This document shows, piece after piece, positions 1-6,262 of a stretch of DNA of 8,485 bases; position 1 is the first letter of the stretch, and every line of letters begins with the position of its first letter. The DNA comes from Gemmatimonadota bacterium (GTDB taxonomy: Bacteria > Latescibacterota > UBA2968 > UBA8231), in assembly GCA_026706165.1 (NCBI GenBank), contig JAPOZF010000178.1:1-8485 (forward strand). Reading direction: 5' to 3'. Both the position numbers and the translations under genes were made by a program. The notes below the pieces were generated by a model. That model had not been told where the DNA came from and searched no databases. It saw only the letters and a list, made by a program, of their open reading frames with translations.

Positions 1-946
1 CGACTACGCCGGCAGCTCTCCCCAGGTCGACCGCGGCATCAACGTCGTCTACAACTACACCCACGCCTACACCACCTACCCCCTCAAGTGCGCCGTCAGC
101 CCCGAGGTCCCCAACAACGAGGGCAGCTTCCGGCCGGTGACCGTGCGCGCCCCCGAGGGCTCGATCCTCAACGCCCGCTTCCCGTGCGCGGTGGGGGCGC
201 GCCACCTGATCGGCCACTTCCTGTCGCAGGCGGTTTTCGGGGCCCTGTCGCAGGTGATTCCCGGGCGCGTCCTCGCCGACGGGTCGGCCGGGCTCTGGAA
301 CACCCAGCTCGAAGGGCACGACCGCGGCGGCCGGCTGTTCGCCTACATCTTCTTCTCCGCCGGCGGAATGGGGGCGCGTCCGGGCAGCGACGGGCTGTCG
401 GCGACCGCCTTTCCCAGCGGCATCCGCGGCGTCCCGGCCGAGGCGATAGAGTCGGTGTCGCCGGTGCTGATGCTCCGGCGCGCCCTGCGCCCCGACTCGG
501 GAGGGGCGGGGAAGTTCCGGGGCGGCCTCGGCCAGGAGATGGTGCTCAAGGTCGACAGCGGGCAGGAGACCCTGCACTCGCCGATGTACGACCGCACCCG
601 CTCGGCGGCCCGCGGGTTCGACGGCGGCGGGGACGGGGCTGTCGGGGAGCTCTTCCTCGGGAGCGGGGAGCCCCTGCATCCCAAGCGGAAGTACCTGCTG
701 CCCCCGGACGAGACCGTGACCCTCCGCCTTCCCGGCGGCGGCGGCTTCGGCTCGCCGCTGGAGCGCGACCCCGCGCGGGTTCTCGAGGACGTCCGCCAGG
801 GCCGCGTCTCCCCGGAGTCGGCCCTGGGAGAGTACGGCGTGGTCGTCGACATCGAGCGCTGGGCCGTCAACGAGGAGGCGACCGAGGCGGCGCGGCAGGC
901 CCTGCGTAGGCGGGCGGAACCCGGGCGGGAAGGGGAAGAGGGATGA
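1..946 (+). CDS. Hydantoinase B/oxoprolinase family subunit (HyuB-like), C-terminal part
   Basis: This gene is open at the left edge, with codons in frame from base 2. About 314 residues are visible, against roughly 520-590 for the family, so some 200 or more N-terminal residues lie outside. Visible family hallmarks are, in order: DYAGSSPQV; PNNEGSFRPV followed by APEGSILNARFP; a glycine-rich GARPGSDG segment; PAEAIESVSPVLMLRR; SGGAGKFRGGLGQE; and the C-terminal LPGGGGFGSPLERDP with a terminal EYGVVVD. Known members act with a HyuA subunit in ATP-dependent opening of hydantoins or 5-oxoproline, or as part of acetone/acetophenone carboxylases; which reaction applies cannot be told here. No HyuA gene follows, so a partner would have to lie upstream. 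The stop overlaps the next start (ATGA, 943-946), implying translational coupling. The family call is secure and the substrate is unknown. An in-frame GTG at 137 is internal, because family motifs continue upstream of it. Confidence 0.95.
   Translation, partial: DYAGSSPQVDRGINVVYNYTHAYTTYPLKCAVSPEVPNNEGSFRPVTVRAPEGSILNARFPCAVGARHLIGHFLSQAVFGALSQVIPGRVLADGSAGLWNTQLEGHDRGGRLFAYIFFSAGGMGARPGSDGLSATAFPSGIRGVPAEAIESVSPVLMLRRALRPDSGGAGKFRGGLGQEMVLKVDSGQETLHSPMYDRTRSAARGFDGGGDGAVGELFLGSGEPLHPKRKYLLPPDETVTLRLPGGGGFGSPLERDPARVLEDVRQGRVSPESALGEYGVVVDIERWAVNEEATEAARQALRRRAEPGREGEEG
931..942 (+). promoter_or_regulatory. Purine-rich ribosome binding region for the sialidase-like gene
   Basis: A run of A and G (AGGGGAAGAGGG) lies directly before the ATG at 943, inside the end of the HyuB-like gene. 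It is not a perfect Shine-Dalgarno site, but together with the ATGA overlap it supports the start at 943 and reinitiation by ribosomes finishing the upstream gene. Confidence 0.5.
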
Positions 947-2139
947 CCGCGGCGGAGCAGCTGGTCGACCTGGGCCCGGACGCCGGCGGGGACCGCGTCG
1001 CCGTCGTCCGGGACGGAGAGGTATCGTACCTGCCGGCGCAGCGCGTCGACCTCGGCATCGACCACCGGGGCGCTTCGGGCAGCTGCCGCTACATCCGCCG
1101 CTCCCCGGAGGGAGACCTGTTCGTAACCGGCCCGACCCTCGAGCGCCGCATGTTCCGGTCGGCCGACGGCGGCAGGTCCTGGTCCGGGCACCGGTACGAC
1201 CTCGGCATGGAGCGCTTCGACCTGAAGCAGATGCCGCGGGACGGCGAGGCGGGCTGGGTCGGGGCCTTCGAGATCCTCGAGGACGGCACCTTCCTGCTCA
1301 ACGTCATGCCCTCCAACCACCGCCGCAACAGCGAGTCGTACCTCGCCCGCTCCGGGGACCGCGGCGCGAGCTGGACGGTCGAGCGCATGCAGCTGCCGCT
1401 CGGAGACCACCGCTCCGTGGCCGCCGGCAACTCCGACATGATCCAGCTCTCCGGCGGCACCCTGCTGCTGACCATGGACCACTTCTTCTACCTCGAAATG
1501 GCGGAGGAGAAGGAGCTCCCCGTCGAGCAGAGGGGGGTCTTCGCCCATCTCCTGCGCTCGGGAGACGGGGGCGTCACCTGGGAGGAGAAAAGTCCCCTGA
1601 CGATGCACGGCGCCGAGGTCCACCTGCTGGAGCTGCCCTCGGGAAAGCTGCTGTCCGCCATCCGCAAGCAGCGCAACATCCGCCTCCCCGGCGACCCGGA
1701 GGATATCGAGGCGGAGATGCGCGCCAACGGCTACGACCCGGAGCACAGCGGGTTCGAGGAGCCGGTCGACGAGGAGACTGCCCGCGTCAAGTCGGTGTTC
1801 GTGTCGGAGTCGGGGGACGCCGGCCGCACCTGGGTGAAGGAACGGAGGGTCACCGGGTACGAGCAGTGTTCCGGCGACCTCGCCCTGCTGGAGGACGGCA
1901 CCACCCTCGTGCTCGCCTACGACAGCCGCTACCACGACCGCTTCGCCCGCGCCGGGGTGCGCGCCAGGGTCAGCTTCGACGCCGGGGCGACCTGGGAGCC
2001 GGAGGAGTACATCCTCGGAGAAGGGGAGAACTACCCTGGATGCATCGCCATGCCGGACGGCACCCTGATAACCACCTGCCCCTGCCGGCACTGCGGCCCG
2101 ATCCAGGCCGTGCACTGGCGGCCGCCGCCGAAGGGGTGA
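943..2139 (+). CDS. Sialidase-like (BNR/Asp-box) beta-propeller protein
   Basis: This 398-residue protein carries five Asp boxes of the form S-x-D-x-G-x-x-W: SADGGRSW (73-80), SGDRGASW (137-144), SGDGGVTW (206-213), SGDAGRTW (290-297) and SFDAGATW (344-351). That spacing fits a six-bladed sialidase-fold propeller. Family members are exo-sialidases or related glycosidases, but many bacterial homologues have no proven activity. I could not confidently place the sialidase arginine triad, the Tyr/Glu nucleophile pair or an RIP motif, so the fold is much surer than the reaction. The N terminus (MTAAEQLVDLG) has no signal peptide, which is unusual for a secreted sialidase and suggests an intracellular substrate. 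Near the C terminus is a compact CPCRHC motif (379-384), which could bind a metal. The start is fixed by the 4-base overlap with the HyuB-like gene. An alternative reading is a non-catalytic propeller. Confidence 0.88.
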   Translation: MTAAEQLVDLGPDAGGDRVAVVRDGEVSYLPAQRVDLGIDHRGASGSCRYIRRSPEGDLFVTGPTLERRMFRSADGGRSWSGHRYDLGMERFDLKQMPRDGEAGWVGAFEILEDGTFLLNVMPSNHRRNSESYLARSGDRGASWTVERMQLPLGDHRSVAAGNSDMIQLSGGTLLLTMDHFFYLEMAEEKELPVEQRGVFAHLLRSGDGGVTWEEKSPLTMHGAEVHLLELPSGKLLSAIRKQRNIRLPGDPEDIEAEMRANGYDPEHSGFEEPVDEETARVKSVFVSESGDAGRTWVKERRVTGYEQCSGDLALLEDGTTLVLAYDSRYHDRFARAGVRARVSFDAGATWEPEEYILGEGENYPGCIAMPDGTLITTCPCRHCGPIQAVHWRPPPKG

Positions 2140-2215
2140 TCGGTGACCGGCATGCAGCGACGGCCGAATTCCGCGGGGATGTCGCGGATGACGCTTCCAC
2201 CAAAGGAGGACGGGT
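2140..2215 (+). other. 76-base intergenic spacer with a small inverted repeat
   Basis: This is the only real gap within the plus-strand set. It contains a perfect 5-bp inverted repeat, CCGCG (2171-2175) and CGCGG (2183-2187), with a 7-base loop and no following T run, so it is not a convincing terminator. It ends with a strong ribosome binding site. No clear -35/-10 promoter pair was recognised. The oxygenase downstream may be read through from upstream or have its own weak promoter. Confidence 0.4.
2202..2210 (+). promoter_or_regulatory. Strong Shine-Dalgarno site for the first PhyH-type oxygenase
   Basis: AAAGGAGGA lies 5 bases before the ATG at 2216. It is the best ribosome binding site on the plus strand and fixes that start. 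It suggests independent, efficient initiation of the oxygenase, unlike its overlapping neighbours. Confidence 0.85.
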
Positions 2216-2926
2216 ATGCATGAAGTCACTGACCGGCGGCAGCAGTTCCAAGCGGAGGGATACCTCGTCATCGAGGAAGCGATCTCCGGGAGGGAGCTCA
2301 CCCGCCTGCAGGAAGCCTTCGACGAGGGGGCCCGGGCGGGCAAGGAGGACTGGCTCGCAGGGATCGCCGCGGGCAGGACGGCTCCCGGGTTCTACGACCT
2401 GCCGGACCCGCTGGCGGGGGACGACGTCTTCCTCGATCTCGCCGACCACCCGAGCTATTTCGGGACCCTGATGGAGCTGACCGGCGGGGACCTGATCTTC
2501 CTGGGGCTCTCCGCCCGGCTCCTGCCGCCGAGCCCGGTCAGCTACACCGGGTGGCATCCCGACGACCTTCACAGCGGCCCGCCGATGCTGCTGAAGGTCC
2601 AGATCTACGTCGACGACGTCGATTCGCGCGAAGGGGCGTTCGCCTTCGTGCCTGGCAGCCACCGGCCCGGTTCCGGCCCCTATCCCTACGTCGCCCGCCT
2701 CGACAGCATGCCGGGACACAAGGTCATCCTCGGCAAGGCGGGCACCGCGGTCATCTTCGACGCCTTCGGGTGGCATACCGCCTGGAGCAACCGCGGCGCC
2801 CGGCCGCGAAAGTCGGTGATCCTCACCTACGAGAAGCCGGACGAACCGAAGCAGAGCCCGTTCTCCGGGCTCGCGGACAGGCTGTCCACCCCGGAGCGGC
2901 GCCGGCTGTTCCTGTGGGAAGCTTGA
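2216..2926 (+). CDS. PhyH (phytanoyl-CoA dioxygenase) family Fe(II)/2-oxoglutarate oxygenase, copy 1
   Basis: This 236-residue soluble protein is predicted to use O2 and 2-oxoglutarate to hydroxylate a small organic substrate in the cytoplasm. The N terminus shows the usual PhyH opening (FQAEGYLVIEEAISGREL, 11-28). The iron site is the HxD of WHPDD (H114, D116) and the distal histidine in GWHTAW (H187). Arginines R196 and R198 in the following strand are candidates for the 2-oxoglutarate carboxylate. FVPGSH (144-149) is the conserved family turn after the HxD. All ligands appear intact, so the enzyme should be active. PhyH relatives act on acyl-CoA, ectoine, phosphonates, halogenation substrates and natural products, so the substrate cannot be assigned. 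It sits between the sialidase-like gene and the amidohydrolase, and its stop overlaps a possible TTG start of the latter. A second, divergent PhyH gene is at 3932-4714. Confidence 0.93.
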   Translation: MHEVTDRRQQFQAEGYLVIEEAISGRELTRLQEAFDEGARAGKEDWLAGIAAGRTAPGFYDLPDPLAGDDVFLDLADHPSYFGTLMELTGGDLIFLGLSARLLPPSPVSYTGWHPDDLHSGPPMLLKVQIYVDDVDSREGAFAFVPGSHRPGSGPYPYVARLDSMPGHKVILGKAGTAVIFDAFGWHTAWSNRGARPRKSVILTYEKPDEPKQSPFSGLADRLSTPERRRLFLWEA

Positions 2927-2934
2927 GCACCGCC

Positions 2935-3822
2935 ATGATCGTAGACTCGCACGTCCACGTATTCGCCCGCGCCTCCGACGAGTTCCCGCGCGAGGTCGGA
3001 AAGGGGCGGCCCGCCGAACGCGAGGAGCCGGCCGAAAAGCTGTTCGGCCTGATGGAGGAGCACGGCGTCGACCGCGCCGTGCTGGTGCAGACCGGCGGCT
3101 CCCGGATCGAGCACCACCGCTACCTGCGGCACTGCCTGCGCACCTGGCCCGGCCGCTTTGCCGGGATCGGGCTCATCCCGGAGCGGACCGCCTCCCCTGA
3201 AGACCACATGGATCGGCTCGCAGGCGACGGGGGCGTCATCGGCTTCCGGCTGCGCCACGTCGGCGGCCCGGCCGATCCCTTCGCCCCGGTCGACGTCAGG
3301 CAGCTCGAGACCTTTCCGGTCTGGCGTCACGCCGCGGAGAGGGATTACGTCCTCTGGCTCTACATCCGGGCCGCGGACACCCACCTCCTCCCCTGGCTCG
3401 TCGACGCCTTCCCCCAGGTCCGGGTCGTCTTCAACCACCTGATGGTCTGCCCCGGCACCGGGACCTTCACCTGGGACGGCGAGGGGCGCCCCAGGATCGA
3501 GACCTCCACCGGGTTTCCCGCCAGCCACTACTCGCTGCTCTGCCTGCGCGAGTACGAAAACGTCTGCGTCCACCTCTCCGGACAGTACGCGGTCAGCGGC
3601 GAGGAGTGGCCCTACCGCGACCTCGCCGGCGTGCACGAGCGCCTGCTGACCAAGACCTTCGGGGCCGACCGCCTGATGTGGGCTTCGGATTTCCCGTGGA
3701 TCGCGGAGAACCCCGGCTACGGCAGGATGCTGAGGGTGATCGACGAGCTGCTGCCGCAGCTGAGCGACGTTGAGCGCACCGCCGTCATGGGGGGGACGGC
3801 GGAGCGGTTCCTGCGGCTGTAG
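2935..3822 (+). CDS. Amidohydrolase family 2 (TIM-barrel metal-dependent hydrolase)
   Basis: This 295-residue protein of the amidohydrolase-2 group contains lactonases such as fuconolactonase and sulfomuconolactone hydrolase, plus decarboxylases such as the ACMSD family. Visible motifs are the N-terminal metal HxH in MIVDSHVHVF (H6, H8), a strand histidine in VVFNHL (H168), HLSGQYAVS (213-221) and the C-terminal FGADRLMWASDFPW, whose D252 is the expected catalytic or metal aspartate. The length fits a single-domain member. There is no signal peptide. It probably hydrolyses a lactone or amide, or decarboxylates an aromatic-type acid, downstream of the adjacent oxygenase; that role is inferred from context. 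The start is uncertain: ATG 2935 gives the usual compact N terminus directly before the HxH, while an in-frame TTG at 2923 overlaps the previous stop (TTGA) and would add LSTA. Neither has a well-spaced ribosome binding site (GGGAAG at 2916-2921), so translational coupling is likely. Confidence 0.92.
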   Translation: MIVDSHVHVFARASDEFPREVGKGRPAEREEPAEKLFGLMEEHGVDRAVLVQTGGSRIEHHRYLRHCLRTWPGRFAGIGLIPERTASPEDHMDRLAGDGGVIGFRLRHVGGPADPFAPVDVRQLETFPVWRHAAERDYVLWLYIRAADTHLLPWLVDAFPQVRVVFNHLMVCPGTGTFTWDGEGRPRIETSTGFPASHYSLLCLREYENVCVHLSGQYAVSGEEWPYRDLAGVHERLLTKTFGADRLMWASDFPWIAENPGYGRMLRVIDELLPQLSDVERTAVMGGTAERFLRL

Positions 3823-3825
3823 ATA

Positions 3826-3843
3826 GGGGAAGGGGGCTTCCTC
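3826..3843. terminator. Possible hairpin between the convergent gene sets
   Basis: GGGGAAG and CTTCCTC pair as a 7-bp stem (one G-T pair) around a GGGG loop, beginning 4 bases after the amidohydrolase stop. There is no proper T run on either strand, so as an intrinsic terminator it is weak. A second candidate, GCCGG (3858-3862) with CCGGC (3885-3889), has a long loop. The 109-base space 3823-3931 separates two converging genes and should hold termination signals for both; nothing else was recognised in it. Confidence 0.3.
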
Positions 3844-3931
3844 AGGCGTTCCTGTTTGCCGGGGCTGTCTGTTCGTATTCCTGTCCGGCCATCGCAGCGG
3901 CCGCAACGACTCGTGGAACCTCGAGAGCCGC

Positions 3932-4714
3932 TCAGCTCGTGAGGAAATTCAGCGTGAACATGCGGCGGCCGCGGCCGCCGCCGAACGAGGCGTGCCAGAG
4001 CTGGTGGCTGAAGAAGACGACGTCCCCGGGTTCCGACTCGATGGCGTGGGCGGGCACTTCGGCCGGGGGAATGCCGAAGACGTTGACATCCGGGTCGCGC
4101 AGCAGCTCCCCGCCGCCCTCGGGGCTGCCGGTGTCCCTTTCCCACATCCGCAGCAGCTTCGCGGTGACGTGGCCGAATTTCCGGGCCCGCGCCGGGATGT
4201 CGAGGTGCAGCGACCAGAGGGAATCGTGGCAGGGGTTCCTGTGCGACCCGGGGATCACCCGCAGGCAGCCCGAGTCCCGCCCCACCGGGTCGAGGTAGAA
4301 GGCGACCTTTATCGACGGCCGGTAGTGGTTGGTCAGGTTGCCGGCCAGCCGGTAGGGATCGTTCATCCCTTCGGGGATGGCGGGGTCCCAGCCGAGGTCG
4401 GGATGCCACACGGTGTCGCCGACGTAGAGGTTGCCGTCGTTGTTGTCCTTCAGGCTGTTCTCCGGCCCCAGCAGCTCGTCGATCTTGCCGCGGATGCGGG
4501 GGTCGGTTTCGAGATAAGCGGCCTCCGGGCGGCCCCTGACCCAGTCGAGGATGGTCCGCCGTTCCGCCGGCTCCGTTCCCGTCCCTTCGCGCTCCTCCCG
4601 CATGGCCGCGTCGAACTCGCGGCTTATCGCGTCGATCTCCGGGGCCGGGAACAACTGCCGCTTGACGACGAAGCCGAAGGTGTCGAAATGCCGTCGGTCT
4701 TCCGTCCCGCTCAC
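3932..4714 (-). CDS. PhyH (phytanoyl-CoA dioxygenase) family Fe(II)/2-oxoglutarate oxygenase, copy 2
   Basis: This 260-residue protein begins at GTG 4714, whose last two bases are part of the sulfatase stop (GTGA overlap). GGAGGA lies 6 bases upstream, so the start is well supported even though the frame stays open far further upstream. The N terminus is typical (HFDTFGFVVKRQLF, 9-22). Iron ligands are H104 and D106 in TVWHPDLGW, with the distal histidine in FFSHQLWHASFG (H241 most likely, H237 possible). R248, R250 and R251 are candidates for 2-oxoglutarate binding. IPGSHRNP (154-161) is the family turn. A longer segment between the turn and the distal strand (about 162-228) makes it larger than copy 1, and overall similarity between the two is limited to the motifs. 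Coupling to the sulfatase suggests that both act on one substrate, for example oxidation before or after desulfation. The substrate is unknown. Confidence 0.93.
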   Translation of the reverse strand: MSGTEDRRHFDTFGFVVKRQLFPAPEIDAISREFDAAMREEREGTGTEPAERRTILDWVRGRPEAAYLETDPRIRGKIDELLGPENSLKDNNDGNLYVGDTVWHPDLGWDPAIPEGMNDPYRLAGNLTNHYRPSIKVAFYLDPVGRDSGCLRVIPGSHRNPCHDSLWSLHLDIPARARKFGHVTAKLLRMWERDTGSPEGGGELLRDPDVNVFGIPPAEVPAHAIESEPGDVVFFSHQLWHASFGGGRGRRMFTLNFLTS

Positions 4715-6228
4715 GGCGTCTCCTCCCCGAGGTACTGGTCCATCGCCCCCCGGCGGTAGTCGTACCGGGGGAAGTGCCGCCAGGTCTGGCCGCGCTCCCG
4801 CATGACGTCGCGGATCAGGCGGCGGCGGTACAGGCTTTCGAGGTTCTCCCGCTCCATCGCCGCGGGGTCGAAGCGGCCGAGTATGGCACCCTCCATGCGC
4901 CGGGCGACATCGGCGTGGTCCGGGTCGGCGGCGAGGTTGTTCCACTCTCCCGGGTCGGCCTGCAGGTCGAACAGCTGCGGCTCGTACCCGTGTATGTAGC
5001 TGTACTTGTAGGACCCCTCGCGCATCATTATGCAGGGCATGCCGACCGCTTCGTGCGCCTGCGCGAAGACGCAGCGGCCGCCGTCCTCCCCCTCGATTAC
5101 CGGCAGCAGGCTGCCGCCGTCGTGGGGCAGGAGGTCCCGGATGCCGGCGATCTCGGCGAAGGTCGGAAGCAGGTCGAGCAGCGACACCGGGGTCCGGACC
5201 GCGCTGCCGGCCCGCCAGCCGCCGGGGAAGCGGACGACGAGCGGCACCCGGCAGGACCACTCGTAGAAGCAGCGCTTCTGCACCATCTCCCGCTCGCAGA
5301 GCATGTCGCCGTGGTCGCTGGTGAAGAGGACGACGGTGTCGTCGGCGAGCCCGGTCTCGTCGAGGGTGTCGAGGAGGCCGCCGAGCTTGTCGTCCATGTA
5401 GGTGGTAACCCCGTAATAGGCCCGCCGCACCCGCTCCATGCTCTCCCGGCGTCGCAGGTCGAAGCGGCCGACGCCGTGGTAGGCGTTGAGGCAGCGGTCC
5501 ATCTGCGAGCGCCCCGCCTCGAATCCCTCGGGGAACCCGGCGACTTCGATTTCCGCTCGGTCGTACAGGTCCCAGTACTGCTGCGGCGGCCAGAACGGTT
5601 CGTGGGGGTGGTGGTAGGAGGCGACCAGCAGGAACGGTTCCTCCTCCTTGCTCTGCCCACGGGCCCGCAGGTACTCGACCGCGCGGAAGTGGGTCTCCTC
5701 GTCGTAGCTGAGGGCGTTGTGCCAGCGGCCGACCTCGATCCCCTCGCCGACGTAGTGGGCGGCGTTGTAAGTCTGCCGCTGCGCCATCACCTCCTCCGGG
5801 TCGGCGCCGCGGTTCTCCTTGATGCGGATCCACTCCTCCCGCACCCAGGAGAAGTCCGGGGAGTAGATGTCGGTGGTCAGCCGCCGCCGGAAGCCGTGGC
5901 GCTGCTCGGCGCCGATGAAGTGCATCTTGCCCGACAGCACGGTGTCGTACCCGGCTGCCGCGCACCAGGTGGCGAAGGTCGGGTGGTCGCAGCCGAGCGG
6001 GGAGCCGTTGTCCCAGGCGCCGATCTGGGAGGCGTGGCGCCCCGACATCAAGCAGGCGCGCCCGGGGGCGCACAAGGGAAAGGGGGTGTAGGCGGAGTCG
6101 AAGCGCACCCCCTCCTCGGCGAGGCGGTCGAGGTGGGGGGTGCGGACCACCGGATGGCCGTACGCCCCGGTGAGGGCGGCGACCATCTGGTCTGAAACCA
6201 CCAGCAGAATGTTCGGTCGTTTCGCCAT
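4711..6228 (-). CDS. Type I sulfatase, choline-sulfatase-like, cytoplasmic
   Basis: This 505-residue AlkP-superfamily sulfatase opens with RPNILLVVSDQ (4-14), giving metal aspartate D13. The maturation signature CAPGRACLMSG (53-63) carries C53, P55 and R57, so C53 should become formylglycine. GKMHFIG (100-106) and LTTDIY (117-122) closely resemble choline-sulfatase (BetC) sequences. YHHPHEPF (205-212) and SDHGDML (304-310) supply further catalytic and metal residues (D305, H306). A tail of about 45 residues rich in R and Y also recalls the choline-sulfatase C-terminal extension. No signal peptide is present, as in BetC, so the substrate must be intracellular. It probably hydrolyses a small sulfate ester, or a phosphate or phosphonate monoester as related formylglycine enzymes do. 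Choline-O-sulfate is one candidate but unproven. No formylglycine-generating enzyme is in the window. A GGGAG site (6233-6237) precedes the ATG, 34 bases after the AlkP gene; the 3' end overlaps the PhyH gene. Confidence 0.95.
   Translation of the reverse strand: MAKRPNILLVVSDQMVAALTGAYGHPVVRTPHLDRLAEEGVRFDSAYTPFPLCAPGRACLMSGRHASQIGAWDNGSPLGCDHPTFATWCAAAGYDTVLSGKMHFIGAEQRHGFRRRLTTDIYSPDFSWVREEWIRIKENRGADPEEVMAQRQTYNAAHYVGEGIEVGRWHNALSYDEETHFRAVEYLRARGQSKEEEPFLLVASYHHPHEPFWPPQQYWDLYDRAEIEVAGFPEGFEAGRSQMDRCLNAYHGVGRFDLRRRESMERVRRAYYGVTTYMDDKLGGLLDTLDETGLADDTVVLFTSDHGDMLCEREMVQKRCFYEWSCRVPLVVRFPGGWRAGSAVRTPVSLLDLLPTFAEIAGIRDLLPHDGGSLLPVIEGEDGGRCVFAQAHEAVGMPCIMMREGSYKYSYIHGYEPQLFDLQADPGEWNNLAADPDHADVARRMEGAILGRFDPAAMERENLESLYRRRLIRDVMRERGQTWRHFPRYDYRRGAMDQYLGEETP
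4721..4726 (-). promoter_or_regulatory. Shine-Dalgarno site for the second PhyH-type oxygenase
   Basis: On the minus strand GGAGGA lies 6 bases before GTG 4714, inside the final codons of the sulfatase. It decides the start of the oxygenase, since the open frame runs on upstream through the sulfatase gene. Confidence 0.85.
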
Positions 6229-6262
6229 GCCGCTCCCGGCGGTCCGGGGAAGCGCGTCCTGG

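Noticed and set aside
343..2343. Long open frame on the minus strand (666 codons) opposite the HyuB-like and sialidase-like genes
   Set aside because: It spans two well-supported genes with clear family motifs, its translation is low-complexity and rich in R, P, A and V, and no family motif is seen. It is an antisense shadow caused by high G+C.
2136..2471. Possible small gene starting at GTG 2136, overlapping the sialidase-like stop
   Set aside because: No ribosome binding site at useful spacing, and most of the frame is the out-of-frame shadow of the PhyH gene.
2551..2934. Upstream extension of the amidohydrolase frame from 2551
   Set aside because: It overlaps the PhyH gene in another frame and has no homology-like features. 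The conserved amidohydrolase N terminus starts at about 2935.
3858..3889. Inverted repeat GCCGG/CCGGC as a terminator
   Set aside because: The loop is 22 bases, the stem only 5 bp, and no T run follows on either strand. In such GC-rich DNA this can arise by chance.
2827..3906. Open frame on the minus strand (359 codons) opposite the amidohydrolase
   Set aside because: Low-complexity translation, no motifs, and the opposite strand has a complete amidohydrolase-2 protein.
4715..6073. Upstream extension of the second PhyH gene, giving a 713-codon frame that might be read as a fusion
   Set aside because: The extension is an out-of-frame reading of the sulfatase gene and is rich in R, P and G. 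The GTG at 4714 with GGAGGA upstream gives a standard PhyH N terminus.
4774..6195. Open frame on the plus strand (473 codons) opposite the sulfatase
   Set aside because: It is an antisense shadow; the sulfatase on the minus strand carries an intact formylglycine motif and BetC-like segments.
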